DNA of 22,068 bases from CAYZDV01 sp964477275 (GTDB lineage: Bacteria; Acidobacteriota; Aminicenantia; Aminicenantales; Aminicenantaceae). The position numbers and the translations under genes were made by a program. Positions 14,602-21,929 of the stretch are shown here, in pieces (positions within the stretch are counted from its first letter, which is position 1; every line of letters starts with the position of its first letter). A model generated the notes under the pieces. That model was not told the DNA's origin, did not search any database, and saw nothing but the letters and a program-made list of their open reading frames with translations. The stretch covers positions 1 to 22,068 of the forward strand of contig CAYZDV010000020.1 in the NCBI GenBank assembly GCA_964477275.1, read 5' to 3'.

Positions 14602-16344
14602 TCAGAATTTCGGAATTTTTTTCTTTTTGTAGAAATATTCGGTGGTGATTTTGCCCGTCAGTCCGGCGAGAAAAATCAACGAGACCAGGTTGGGAAAGGC
14701 CATGAAGGCGTTGGCCATGTCCCCGATATACCAGATGATGTTCAGGTGCGCTCCCTGGATGTTGGCGCCGATGAAGAGAAGGATGATGAAGGCGGCCCGG
14801 TAGGGATAGACAATCCGCACTCCGAAGATGTATTCCAGGCACTTTTCACCGTAATAGCACCAGCCGAGAAGCGTGGAGTAACCGAAGAGAAAAGAGCTCA
14901 GGGCAATGATATATCCTCCGAAGGGGATGACAGAGCTGAAGGCGGCCGCGGTCAAGGCCGTTGAGGTCAGCCCCTCCGAGGAGCCGAACGTCGCCGTTTT
15001 CAGGTACATCCCGGTGATGACGATGGTCAGGGTGGTCAGGGTGTTGACGACCAGGGTGTCGATGAAGGTCCCGGTCATGGCGATAAGGCCGTTTCGGGAG
15101 GGGTCTGAGGACTTTGAGGAGGCCTGGGCGATGGCGGCCGAGCCGAGGCCGGATTCGTTGGAGAGGAGCCCTCTCCTCACTCCGATGCTGATGGCCAGCT
15201 TGACCGAAGTCCCGACCATTGCTCCTCCGGCGGCTTTGACGGAGAAAGCGGACTTGAAAATTACGGCCAGGGCGTCGGGCAGATGGATGATGTTGGCCAG
15301 AATGACAACGACGGCGCCGCCGAAATAGAGAATGATCATGGTCGGCACCAGCCGCTCGGAGACTCCTCCGATTCTCTTTATTCCGCCCAGGATGACCGCT
15401 CCGACCATGGTGGTGATGACCAGCCCGGAGAGCCAGAAGGGCACGTTGAACTGGTCGTTGAAGGCCAGGGCCATGGAGTTGGACTGGGCCATGTTCCCGG
15501 TTCCGAAGAGGCAGGTGAAGGCACCGCAGACGGCGAAAAACATGCCCATGAATTTGGCCACATTCTCGTTTTTGATGCCGTGGCGGGCATAATACATCGG
15601 GCCTCCGGACATCTCTCCTCGAGGGTTCTTGATCCTGAACTTGACGCCCAGGAATCCCTCCGCGTACTTGGTGGCCATGCCCAGGAACCCGGCGATCCAC
15701 ATCCAGACCGGAGCGCCCGGTCCGCCGGTGGCGATGGCGGTCGCCACTCCGGCGATGTTCCCGTTGCCCACCGTTGCCGCCAGAGCCGTCATCAGGGCGG
15801 CATAAGGGGAGATGTCTCCCTCTTCTTTGTCAGGCTTGTCCTTGTGCAGAGCTCCCCGGAGCACCATCTTTAAAGAAAGGGCGAGCCGCCTGACCTGGAT
15901 CAGCCGGGTGAGGATGGTCAGGCTCACTCCGATGGCCAGAAGGAGACAAACCATCAAAGGGAACCAGATGAAATCGCTCGCCTCCTTGGTGAAGACGAGG
16001 GCTTTGTCCAGAACAGAGAGAGAGATGGGGAGGGTGACGTCCAGTGTTTCATGCTCTTCCGTGATTTCGACCTCTTTTTCACCTCCCTCAGGAGTCACGC
16101 TGTAGAGGTCCAACTTCAGAGTGTACTTCCCGGGTTTGAGCCCCCGGAAAACAAAACCTCCTTCTCTGTCGATCTCGGCCTTGATGTACTCTTCGGCACC
16201 GCGGGGAGTGAGGAGAATCGAACCATGGGAGTACGGCTTTTGCTGCGGGAGATGGACCACCCGGCCTTTGAGATCGGCGGCATGCGAGAGGGAGCTGCCG
16301 ATAAAGAGAATGAAGAAGATGACGGCCAATGTTTTTTTCTTCAT
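14602..16344 (-). CDS. AGCS-family sodium:alanine symporter with N-terminal secreted beta-sandwich domain
   Basis: A 580-residue protein. Residues ~125-580 are a standard AGCS sodium/alanine(glycine) symporter core with the signature TVGNGNIAGVATAIATGG (191-208) and GVRRGLLSNESGLGSAAIA. Unusually, it begins with a cleavable-type signal peptide (MKKKTLAVIFFILFIGSSLS, ending SHA) and a ~90-residue carboxypeptidase-regulatory-like or SpaA-type beta-sandwich (DLKGRVVHLPQQ, GGFVFRGLKPGKYTLKL). These precede the first transporter helix and place the extra domain on the periplasmic side. ATG 16344 is preferred over ATG 16350 because AAAGGA then has a 5-base spacing. It starts 9 bases after the NSS transporter stop. 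Family knowledge gives sodium-driven uptake of alanine, glycine or similar; the role of the extra domain is unknown. Confidence 0.9.
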   Translation of the reverse strand: MKKKTLAVIFFILFIGSSLSHAADLKGRVVHLPQQKPYSHGSILLTPRGAEEYIKAEIDREGGFVFRGLKPGKYTLKLDLYSVTPEGGEKEVEITEEHETLDVTLPISLSVLDKALVFTKEASDFIWFPLMVCLLLAIGVSLTILTRLIQVRRLALSLKMVLRGALHKDKPDKEEGDISPYAALMTALAATVGNGNIAGVATAIATGGPGAPVWMWIAGFLGMATKYAEGFLGVKFRIKNPRGEMSGGPMYYARHGIKNENVAKFMGMFFAVCGAFTCLFGTGNMAQSNSMALAFNDQFNVPFWLSGLVITTMVGAVILGGIKRIGGVSERLVPTMIILYFGGAVVVILANIIHLPDALAVIFKSAFSVKAAGGAMVGTSVKLAISIGVRRGLLSNESGLGSAAIAQASSKSSDPSRNGLIAMTGTFIDTLVVNTLTTLTIVITGMYLKTATFGSSEGLTSTALTAAAFSSVIPFGGYIIALSSFLFGYSTLLGWCYYGEKCLEYIFGVRIVYPYRAAFIILLFIGANIQGAHLNIIWYIGDMANAFMAFPNLVSLIFLAGLTGKITTEYFYKKKKIPKF

Positions 16345-16353
16345 GGGCATCCT

Positions 16354-17715
16354 TTATCCGGAAGCGATGGTTTTAATGAAGATGAGGATGAAAATGATGG
16401 CGATCGGCGAAAGAAATTTTATGGAGAAAACCCAGAGCGGCCGGATTGTGAAACGGGGATTTCCGCTGCGGATTTCCCGGATGGCTTTCTGAACACCCCA
16501 GACCCAGCCCACGAAGAGGCAGATCAGGAAAGCCCCGAAAGCCAGGGAGATGTTGCCGAAGATAAAGTCAAACAGTCCCAGGAAGTCGATCCTGGTCAGA
16601 AATTTCTGCCCACCGGCGGAGAGAGCCGAAGGAATGCCGAGGACGAAGGAGAAAAAGCCTACCAGGAGAGCCGCTTTTTTTCGCGACCAGCTCCGCTCAT
16701 CCACCAGAAAAGCCACCGGAACTTCCAGCAGGGAAATGGTTGAGGTTAAAGCCGCCACGGAGAGCAGGGCAAAAAAGAGACACCCGAAGATCTGACCGCC
16801 GGGAATCTTGGAGAATATGAGAGGAAGGACTTTGAAGACAAGGCCGGGTCCGGTGGAGGGCTCGATGCCCGGAATCGCGAAGAGAGTCGGGAAAATGATG
16901 AAACCGGCCAGGATGGCGATCATGGTGTCGGAGAAAGAGACCCACCCGGCCGAGGAAACCAGGTTGTCCGATTTCAAGATGTAACTGCCGTAAGTGATCA
17001 TGGTTCCCATGCCCAGGCTCAAAGAAAAGAAGGCCTGTCCCAGGGCAAAAAGAATGACGGTGCCGTTGAGCTTGGAAAAGTCGGGCTTGAGATAGAAGGC
17101 CACGCCCTTTTCAGCTCCGGGGAGCGTCAGGGCTCTCACTGCGAGAAAAAGGATTAAGAGGAGAAGGATGGGCATCAGCACTTTTGTCCACCTCTCTATT
17201 CCGCTCTTGACTCCTCTCGAAATGATAAAGGTGGTGAGACCAATGACCACAAAAAGGAGAAGGAGGACCAGAAAGGGGTTGGCCACAAAATCGCTGAAGA
17301 TTTTATCCGTCATTTCACCCGTGACGTCCCCTCTGAAGGCACCGGCTGCGCTCTTGAACAGGTAGCCAACAGCCCAACCGGCGACCACCGAATAATAGGA
17401 GAGGATGCAGACGCCAGTGATGATTCCCAGATAGCCGATGAGCTTCCACGGAGAGCGGGGCTTGATGAAATCGATGGCGCCAACGGGGTTTCGCCGGGCG
17501 TGGCGTCCGAGCGTCAATTCAGCCAGCATCACGGTGAAGGCGATCAGGGCCACAGCGAGGATGTAGACCAGGACAAAGACAGCCCCTCCGCTTTTGCCCA
17601 CCATCATCGGAAACCGCCAGATGTTGCCCAGCCCGATGGCCGAGCCGGCCGCGGCAAAGATGAAAGCGATTTTAGACCCCCAGACTCCCCGTGCCCTTTC
17701 TTCCAGCCCTTGCAT
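16354..17715 (-). CDS. Neurotransmitter:sodium symporter (NSS) family transporter
   Basis: A 453-residue LeuT-like transporter with about 11-12 membrane segments. The signature AAAGSAIGLGNIWRFP (residues 21-36) carries the unwound TM1 sodium/substrate site, and FALGQAFFSLSLGMGTM is the TM6 region. I place the start at ATG 17715 because AAGGAG lies 6 bases upstream; methionine at 17730 and a TTG at 17781 would extend the protein but have poor binding sites. It is the first gene of a minus-strand run and lies 9 bases before the AGCS gene. Both are sodium-coupled amino-acid importers, so the pair probably broadens amino-acid uptake. The substrate cannot be told from sequence; bacterial NSS proteins carry leucine, tryptophan, tyrosine and others. 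Confidence 0.93.
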   Translation of the reverse strand: MQGLEERARGVWGSKIAFIFAAAGSAIGLGNIWRFPMMVGKSGGAVFVLVYILAVALIAFTVMLAELTLGRHARRNPVGAIDFIKPRSPWKLIGYLGIITGVCILSYYSVVAGWAVGYLFKSAAGAFRGDVTGEMTDKIFSDFVANPFLVLLLLFVVIGLTTFIISRGVKSGIERWTKVLMPILLLLILFLAVRALTLPGAEKGVAFYLKPDFSKLNGTVILFALGQAFFSLSLGMGTMITYGSYILKSDNLVSSAGWVSFSDTMIAILAGFIIFPTLFAIPGIEPSTGPGLVFKVLPLIFSKIPGGQIFGCLFFALLSVAALTSTISLLEVPVAFLVDERSWSRKKAALLVGFFSFVLGIPSALSAGGQKFLTRIDFLGLFDFIFGNISLAFGAFLICLFVGWVWGVQKAIREIRSGNPRFTIRPLWVFSIKFLSPIAIIFILIFIKTIASG

Positions 17716-17764
17716 CTTCCTCTCCTTCATCCAGAACCCAAATTCGTGTTCGTATTTTCCGTAT

Positions 17765-17794
17765 TTTTTACCACAAAACAATGGCTCTTGTAAA
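17765..17794 (-). promoter_or_regulatory. Candidate promoter for the NSS/AGCS transporter run
   Basis: On the minus strand TTTACA (17794-17789, 5/6) is separated by 18 bases from TAAAAA (17770-17765, 4/6). The predicted start is ~43 bases before ATG 17715. The A/T-rich surroundings allow other choices. Confidence 0.4.
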
Positions 17795-17843
17795 AAGAAT
17801 TTGGGAAGGAGCAGGTTTCAGTCCGGATAAAAGGTCGCTTCTT

Positions 17844-17885
17844 CCATTTCCGTGTATTTGACCCACACTAAGCTGGAAGAGAACC
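17844..17885 (+). repeat. Short palindromic repeat, family 2, copy a
   Basis: It shares three blocks in the same order with 20948-21000: CCATTTCCGTGTATTT (16/16), ACCCACAC (8/8) and TGGAAGAgAACC (11/12). The copy is 42 bases long because it lacks 12 bases present between blocks 1 and 2 in the other. Outer TTCCA/TGGAA and inner GTGT/ACAC complementarity allow a stem-loop. It lies between the divergent NSS and flavodiiron genes, just upstream of the latter's promoter. Confidence 0.7.
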
Positions 17886-17901
17886 TTTTTTTAAAATGAC
17901 G

Positions 17902-17930
17902 TTGCATAATCCGTTTTCTCCGATTAAAAT
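17902..17930 (+). promoter_or_regulatory. Promoter of the flavodiiron gene
   Basis: TTGCAT (17902-17907, 4/6) and TAAAAT (17925-17930, 5/6) are separated by exactly 17 bases. The start near 17937 gives a leader of ~26 bases holding the strong ribosome binding site. Confidence 0.55.
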
Positions 17931-17948
17931 GATAAATTCGCTCAACAC

Positions 17949-17958
17949 AGGAGGTGAT
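17949..17958 (+). promoter_or_regulatory. Near-ideal Shine-Dalgarno sequence
   Basis: AGGAGGTGAT is fully complementary to the usual 16S rRNA 3' tail and ends AGGAGG 8 bases before ATG 17963. It decides the start against the GTG at 17954, which overlaps it, and predicts high translation. Confidence 0.8.
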
Positions 17959-17962
17959 AACG

Positions 17963-19165
17963 ATGCCGGCTGTCGAGATAAAGCCCGATGTCTACTGGAT
18001 TGGAGTCAACGACCGGACCACTGACCTCTTTGAAGGCCTCTGGCCGATCACCAGGGAAGGCGTCTCTTACAATTCCTATCTCATCAATGACGAGAAGAAA
18101 GCGGTGGTGGACCTGACCAAATCCTTCAAAGGGGATGAATACCTGGAGCAGATGAGCGAGGTGACGGACATCTCCCGGATTGACTATGTCATCGTCAATC
18201 ACATGGAGCCCGACCACTCCGGCCTTCTGAGGACCCTGAGAAGGATCGCTCCCAGGGTGAAACTTCTCGGTTCGGCGAAAACCAGGGAGATGCTCCAAAG
18301 CTTTTTTTCCATCACGGAGAATGTCCAGGTTGTCAGCGATGGGGACACCCTCTCTCTGGGAAAGCGGACCCTGAAATTTTTCTCCACGCCTTTTCTCCAC
18401 TGGCCCGAGACCATGATGAGCTACGAAACCTCCCAACGGATTCTTTTTCCCTGCGATGCCTTTGGCGGGTACGGCGCCATCCATGGCGCCATCTTTGACG
18501 ACGAATGCCGGGACTTTGATTTTTACCAGAGGGAGGCCCTCCGCTACTATGTCAACATCGTCGCCAATTTCAGCGCCAGGGTTTTAGGAACAATCGAAAA
18601 ATTGTCCTCTGTTCCGGTCGAGGTCATTGCTCCCTCCCACGGCCTGATCTGGCGAAAGAACCCCTCCCTGATTGTCAGGCTTTACCAGAAATGGGCGGAG
18701 TATGCCGCCGGCCAGAGCGAGCCGGGCATCACGCTCATCTACGGCTCGATGTACGGCAACACCGAGGTGATGATGAACGCGGTGGCCCGGGGCATCTCCA
18801 GGGTCGATATCCCGCTCGAGATCTTCGACGCGTCTCGAACCCACGTGAGCTACATCCTTCCTTCCCTCTGGACGAAAAGAGGAGTCATCATCGGTGCTCC
18901 CACCTATGAAGTTTCTCTCTTTCCGCCGGTGGCTGATGTCCTCAGCATGGCCGCCCGCAAGCATATCCAGAACAGGAAAGTGGCTTACTTCGGGAGCTTC
19001 GGCTGGAGCGGCGGCGCCAGAAAAAATCTGGAAAAAATGATCGAACCTCTCCGCTGGGAGATGGTGGATTCCCTCGAGTTCAAAGGCGGCCCCACAGATG
19101 ATGACCTGAAGAAGGCGGAGGAATTCGGCCAGAGGTTTGCCGAGCTTGTCCGGAAAGGGATCTGA
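17963..19165 (+). CDS. fprA: A-type flavodiiron protein (oxygen/NO reductase)
   Basis: A 400-residue cytoplasmic enzyme that reduces oxygen to water or NO to nitrous oxide in anaerobes, usually fed by rubredoxin. The beta-lactamase-like half carries every di-iron ligand: H80, E82 and D84 in NHMEPDHSG, H146 in FLHWPE, D165 in LFPCDAFGG and H226 in APSHGLIW. The flavodoxin half begins near 252 with the FMN phosphate loop LIYGSMYGNTE and has GAPTYEVSLFPP and FGSFGWSGGA. No C-terminal rubredoxin or NADH-oxidase extension is present, so it is class A. No rubredoxin gene is visible nearby. It is divergent from the transporter run and 148 bases upstream of a hypothetical gene. Confidence 0.97.
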   Translation: MPAVEIKPDVYWIGVNDRTTDLFEGLWPITREGVSYNSYLINDEKKAVVDLTKSFKGDEYLEQMSEVTDISRIDYVIVNHMEPDHSGLLRTLRRIAPRVKLLGSAKTREMLQSFFSITENVQVVSDGDTLSLGKRTLKFFSTPFLHWPETMMSYETSQRILFPCDAFGGYGAIHGAIFDDECRDFDFYQREALRYYVNIVANFSARVLGTIEKLSSVPVEVIAPSHGLIWRKNPSLIVRLYQKWAEYAAGQSEPGITLIYGSMYGNTEVMMNAVARGISRVDIPLEIFDASRTHVSYILPSLWTKRGVIIGAPTYEVSLFPPVADVLSMAARKHIQNRKVAYFGSFGWSGGARKNLEKMIEPLRWEMVDSLEFKGGPTDDDLKKAEEFGQRFAELVRKGI

Positions 19166-19255
19166 CTTTCAGAATATTCGAACGCCTTCGCAAGCCTATG
19201 TTTTTCCATCTTTTTTTCCATCGGAAATCTGGAATTGCACCTGCCGGTTTCTTCC

Positions 19256-19284
19256 TTCAAACCCGGAAGGAAATGTGGTATATT
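19256..19284 (+). promoter_or_regulatory. Candidate promoter for the 19314 gene
   Basis: TTCAAA (19256-19261, 4/6) and TATATT (19279-19284, 5/6) have an exact 17-base spacer. The predicted start is ~23 bases before ATG 19314, suggesting the gene is transcribed independently of fprA. Confidence 0.5.
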
Positions 19285-19313
19285 GTCCAGCATCAGATAT
19301 CGGGAGCCGGACG

Positions 19314-19778
19314 ATGAAGCAAGCAAACTGGAAAGAAAACCTGGCCGGCATTCTTGAAGACATGAGAATCCTTGAGGAGTGCCGCGTGGAAACGCCCGAG
19401 AGCTTCAATCATTTCTGCGAGTTTGTCGCTGAGCCCGGCTTTGAAAGCCTGTCCAGGGAATTGCGGAAATACGGAATCAAATCCAAGTTTCGCACCAAAA
19501 AAGGGAAATGGATCTCCTTTGTGGTCAGGTTCCCCTGGTCGAAGATCGATAACTTCCACTACATCGTCCGCCTTCCCAAGAATTCCATCGAACTCAAGTT
19601 AAAACTGCAAATCAAGGGGCGGAGGAACAAAAAATTTCCCCTGGAGGAAAGGGAAAAAGCGTTCATGGAACACATCCCGGCCTCCGAGGTGTTGAAATTG
19701 TCCAAAGATGCGTTGATCATGGATGTGCTGAAACATTACCGGGAGTTCAACTATAACGCCTTGACCACGCCTGAATAA
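19314..19778 (+). CDS. Hypothetical cytoplasmic protein
   Basis: A 154-residue, basic, soluble protein with no signal or membrane segment and no family I recognise. The start ATG 19314 is preceded by GGGAG and a well-placed promoter; an upstream extension to 19137 would overlap the fprA end and read as non-coding. Residues 1-60 look helical (KQANWKENLAGILEDMRIL). The middle contains a basic beta-rich block (KSKFRTKKGKWISFVVRFPW, then NFHYIVRLPKNSIELKLKL), and the C-terminus is helical (ASEVLKLSKDALIMDVLKHY). The basic strand-rich centre could bind nucleic acid, but that is speculation. It is convergent with the radical SAM gene. Confidence 0.65.
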   Translation: MKQANWKENLAGILEDMRILEECRVETPESFNHFCEFVAEPGFESLSRELRKYGIKSKFRTKKGKWISFVVRFPWSKIDNFHYIVRLPKNSIELKLKLQIKGRRNKKFPLEEREKAFMEHIPASEVLKLSKDALIMDVLKHYREFNYNALTTPE

Positions 19779-19780
19779 CA

Positions 19781-19895
19781 TCTCCTTCATTGCTCACCCA
19801 TTCATTTTCTTTTCTTCTTCCACCCTGGTCTGGGTCGCAAGGTTCTCATTGCTGAAGAGAGGGGCTTTAGAGGGTTGAGCTCTGGATGAAGGAGA
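19781..19895. repeat. Inverted repeat filling the convergent gap
   Basis: TCTCCTTCAT (19781-19790) is the exact reverse complement of ATGAAGGAGA (19886-19895). Just inside, GCTCA on the left can pair with TGAGC on the right, followed by CCC with GGG, giving a long imperfect stem with a ~65-base loop. It lies between two convergent stop codons, so it may act as a two-way transcription barrier or be a small palindromic repeat. Single copy in the window. Confidence 0.45.
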
Positions 19896-19903
19896 AGAGA
19901 AGC

Positions 19904-20851
19904 TCAGAAGCGCCACATGAGGCGAATTTTCTCCCTCTTGTCCAGACGGGTTATTCCTTCTTTCTTGGCTGCTTCAATCGCCTCGACGTACTCCTCATGG
20001 GTGATGCTCCGGCCGAGCGGAGAGCGCGGGGAGATTTTTCCGCAGGGGTAATACTGGTCCATTATGTTGACGTAGGTGTTCCGCGAGACTTCGGCGGCCA
20101 GGAAGCGCATCGCTTCCGGGGTTCCGGCTAAACCCCGGGGAAGGACCAAGTGCCTCACCAGGAGGCCGCGGAGCGCGATCTCCCTTTCGTCGATGACAAG
20201 GTCTCCCACCTGACGATGCATTTCCTTGAGAGCGGCCTTGACCACTTCCGGATAATCGGGGGCCTGCGAATATTCCCCGGCCACCCGGCCTTCCGTGTAC
20301 TTGAAATCCGGCATGTAGATATCGACGATTCCATCCAGGAGCTTCAAGGTCTCAACCGTATCATACCCGCCGGTGTTGTAAACGAGGGGAATGGACAGAC
20401 CTCTTTCTATAGCATAAGGGAGAGACTTCAGGATTTGAGGGACATAATGGGTGGGAGTCACAAAGTTGATGTTGTGACAGCCCATTTTCTGGAGCTCCAC
20501 CATCATCTTTCCCAGACTCTCGAAGGATATTTCTCTTCCTTCACCGAGATGACTGATGGAGTAGTTCTGGCAGAAGAGGCATTTGAGGTTGCAGTGGGCG
20601 AGGAAGATCGTTCCCGAGCCATGATGGCCGACAAGGGGGCTCTCTTCGCCGAAATGCGGCGAGGCTGAAGAGACCTCGGGCAGAAAAGCCGCAGCGCAGA
20701 ATCCTCTTTCTCCTTTGAGACGGTTTGCGCCGCAGCTGCGGGGGCAGACCGTGCATTTTTCGAGCGTCTGAAGGGCCTTCTCGATCCTCTGCGGTAAGAT
20801 TCCTTCTTCGTCGGCCTTCAGATAAGCGGGCTTGAAGCCTCCGGATTTCAT
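19904..20851 (-). CDS. PflX-like radical SAM protein (COG1313 type)
   Basis: A 315-residue protein with the radical SAM cluster motif CNLKCLFC (C87, C91, C94), which binds a 4Fe-4S cluster and cleaves S-adenosylmethionine. Before it lies a second conserved cysteine set, C33, C36, C40 and C52 (KCTVCPRSCG, RGFC), and the line HFGEESPLVGHHGSGTIFL, both typical of the PflX group of uncharacterised pyruvate-formate-lyase-activase-like proteins. ATG 20851 is chosen with GGAAGAG upstream; the extension to 20914 runs into a repeat. No glycyl-radical enzyme is nearby, so the target is unknown. The gene is divergent from pgeF across a 334-base gap that contains repeats. Confidence 0.85.
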   Translation of the reverse strand: MKSGGFKPAYLKADEEGILPQRIEKALQTLEKCTVCPRSCGANRLKGERGFCAAAFLPEVSSASPHFGEESPLVGHHGSGTIFLAHCNLKCLFCQNYSISHLGEGREISFESLGKMMVELQKMGCHNINFVTPTHYVPQILKSLPYAIERGLSIPLVYNTGGYDTVETLKLLDGIVDIYMPDFKYTEGRVAGEYSQAPDYPEVVKAALKEMHRQVGDLVIDEREIALRGLLVRHLVLPRGLAGTPEAMRFLAAEVSRNTYVNIMDQYYPCGKISPRSPLGRSITHEEYVEAIEAAKKEGITRLDKREKIRLMWRF

Positions 20852-20880
20852 TTTTCTCTTCCAAATTTTATCATAAAAAT

Positions 20881-20899
20881 AAAGGGGACAGGCCCCTTT
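20881..20899. repeat. Perfect GC-rich hairpin, REP-like
   Basis: AAAGGGG (20881-20887), loop ACAGG, CCCCTTT (20893-20899). It lies between divergent genes, where a terminator would not be expected, and adjoins the family 2 palindrome, so it is more likely part of a repetitive element. Confidence 0.55.
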
Positions 20900-20906
20900 T
20901 CGATTT

Positions 20907-21000
20907 AAATACACGGGAATGGCGTTAAAAATCTGAAGGGAGCGATACCATTTCCGTGTATTTTCGACATTAAATTACCCACACAGAATGGAAGAAAACC
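20907..21000 (+). repeat. Short palindromic repeat, family 2, copy b with inverted arm
   Basis: 20948-21000 is the second copy of the repeat at 17844-17885. To its left, 20907-20922 (AAATACACGGGAATGG) is the reverse complement of CCATTTCCGTGTATTT (20948-20963) at 15 of 16 positions, so one full copy and one inverted arm face each other across 25 bases. This doublet arrangement is typical of REP-type elements. Together with the hairpin at 20881 it occupies much of the 334-base gap 20852-21185. Confidence 0.7.
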
Positions 21001-21066
21001 GAGATAAATTTACAATGACAGAATTGAAGAAACGGACTTTCTTCCCGTGCACTTTAAAAGCATCTC

Positions 21067-21096
21067 TTAAGTCACTCATAATATTTGTGATATGAT
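21067..21096 (+). promoter_or_regulatory. Weak candidate promoter for pgeF
   Basis: TATGAT (21091-21096, 5/6) follows a poor -35 (TTAAGT, 3/6) at 18 bases. It sits in an A/T-rich stretch and would give an 85-90 base leader. The small palindrome GATATGATAAGTATC overlaps it. Confidence 0.3.
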
Positions 21097-21185
21097 AAGT
21101 ATCGGCCTTTTTTATGAATAGTCCAGGCAGAAAGTCAATCAACCATGATGCGCACAGAAGGGAAGAGAGTCTTTTCGTCTGAAGA

Positions 21186-21890
21186 ATGAAACAAGAAAAA
21201 GCGCAGCCCTTTTTGAAGATTCCCCGTTTGGAACGGATCCCTTTTCTGATTCATGGATTCGGAAAAAGACACTGGAGCGAAAAGGATTTCAGGAGAAGGC
21301 CTGAGTGGAAAAGGCTCCAACATCTTTTCCTCAACCAGGTTCACTCGAGCCTCGTTCATTCCATCGACCGGCTTCCTGAGGAAAACCTGAGCGGCGATGC
21401 CATGGTGACGGCGTGCCCCTCGCTTCTCCTTGTCATCAGGACTGCGGATTGCCTTCCCGTTCTTATCGCGGATGAGAGACGGAAGGTCATCGCCGCTGTC
21501 CACTGCGGCTGGAGGGGAACCTCCGTGAGGGTGATTCAAAAAGCCATCGAGCGAATGATGAAACGGTACGGGTGTTCCCCTTCATCGCTTCTTGCGGCCA
21601 TGGGGCCCTGCATCGGCAGAGACTGTTATGAGGTGGGCGAGGATGTCTTCGGCAGCTTTGCCGCGCAGGGGCTTTTGACCGAGTTCTTCCGTCGGCATCC
21701 CCGTCATCAGGATAAATACCTTTTTGATCTCAGAGGGGCGAACATCGCCGAGATGGAAGTGATGGGAATGAAGAGAGAAAATATTTTTCAGGCGGAGGTC
21801 TGTACGCACTGTTGCGGAAACCTTGCCTCATACCGTCGGGACGGGGACAGGGCAGGACGGATGCTGAGCTTTATCGGCATTTTGGCTTGA
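21186..21890 (+). CDS. pgeF: YfiH/PgeF-type laccase-domain protein
   Basis: A 234-residue protein of the multicopper-polyphenol-oxidase/YfiH family, linked to peptidoglycan editing and to purine-nucleoside phosphorolysis or deamination. The metal-binding set is complete: H53 (NQVHSS), C89 (RTADCLPV) and H106 (AAVHCGWRGT), with the same 36- and 17-residue spacings as E. coli YfiH. Further family strings are GDAMVT, GPCIGRDCYEVG, CTHCC and the C-terminal SYRRDGDRAGRMLSFIGI. ATG 21186 fits the family length, but its ribosome binding site is poor (CTGAAG close to the ATG). It is 39 bases upstream of purC, in keeping with a purine link. Confidence 0.93.
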   Translation: MKQEKAQPFLKIPRLERIPFLIHGFGKRHWSEKDFRRRPEWKRLQHLFLNQVHSSLVHSIDRLPEENLSGDAMVTACPSLLLVIRTADCLPVLIADERRKVIAAVHCGWRGTSVRVIQKAIERMMKRYGCSPSSLLAAMGPCIGRDCYEVGEDVFGSFAAQGLLTEFFRRHPRHQDKYLFDLRGANIAEMEVMGMKRENIFQAEVCTHCCGNLASYRRDGDRAGRMLSFIGILA

Positions 21891-21915
21891 TTTGCTTTTT
21901 TGCCAATTTTTTTTT
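21882..21915 (+). terminator. Possible weak terminator between pgeF and purC
   Basis: TTGGC (21882-21886) can pair with GCCAA (21902-21906), followed directly by a run of nine T. The stem is only 5 bp and the loop 15 bases, so termination would be inefficient. The stem overlaps the pgeF stop codon. Confidence 0.3.
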
Positions 21916-21929
21916 ATCCTTAGTCCACT

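Noticed and set aside
14846..15700. 284-residue Arg/His-rich minus-strand frame within the AGCS gene
   Set aside because: Its composition (runs of R, H, P) is typical of an out-of-frame read of a GC-rich membrane-protein gene; the AGCS frame has clear family motifs.
20881..20899. Rho-independent terminator
   Set aside because: The hairpin has a T run on one side but sits upstream of both divergent genes, so there is no transcript end to serve; treated as a repeat-associated palindrome.
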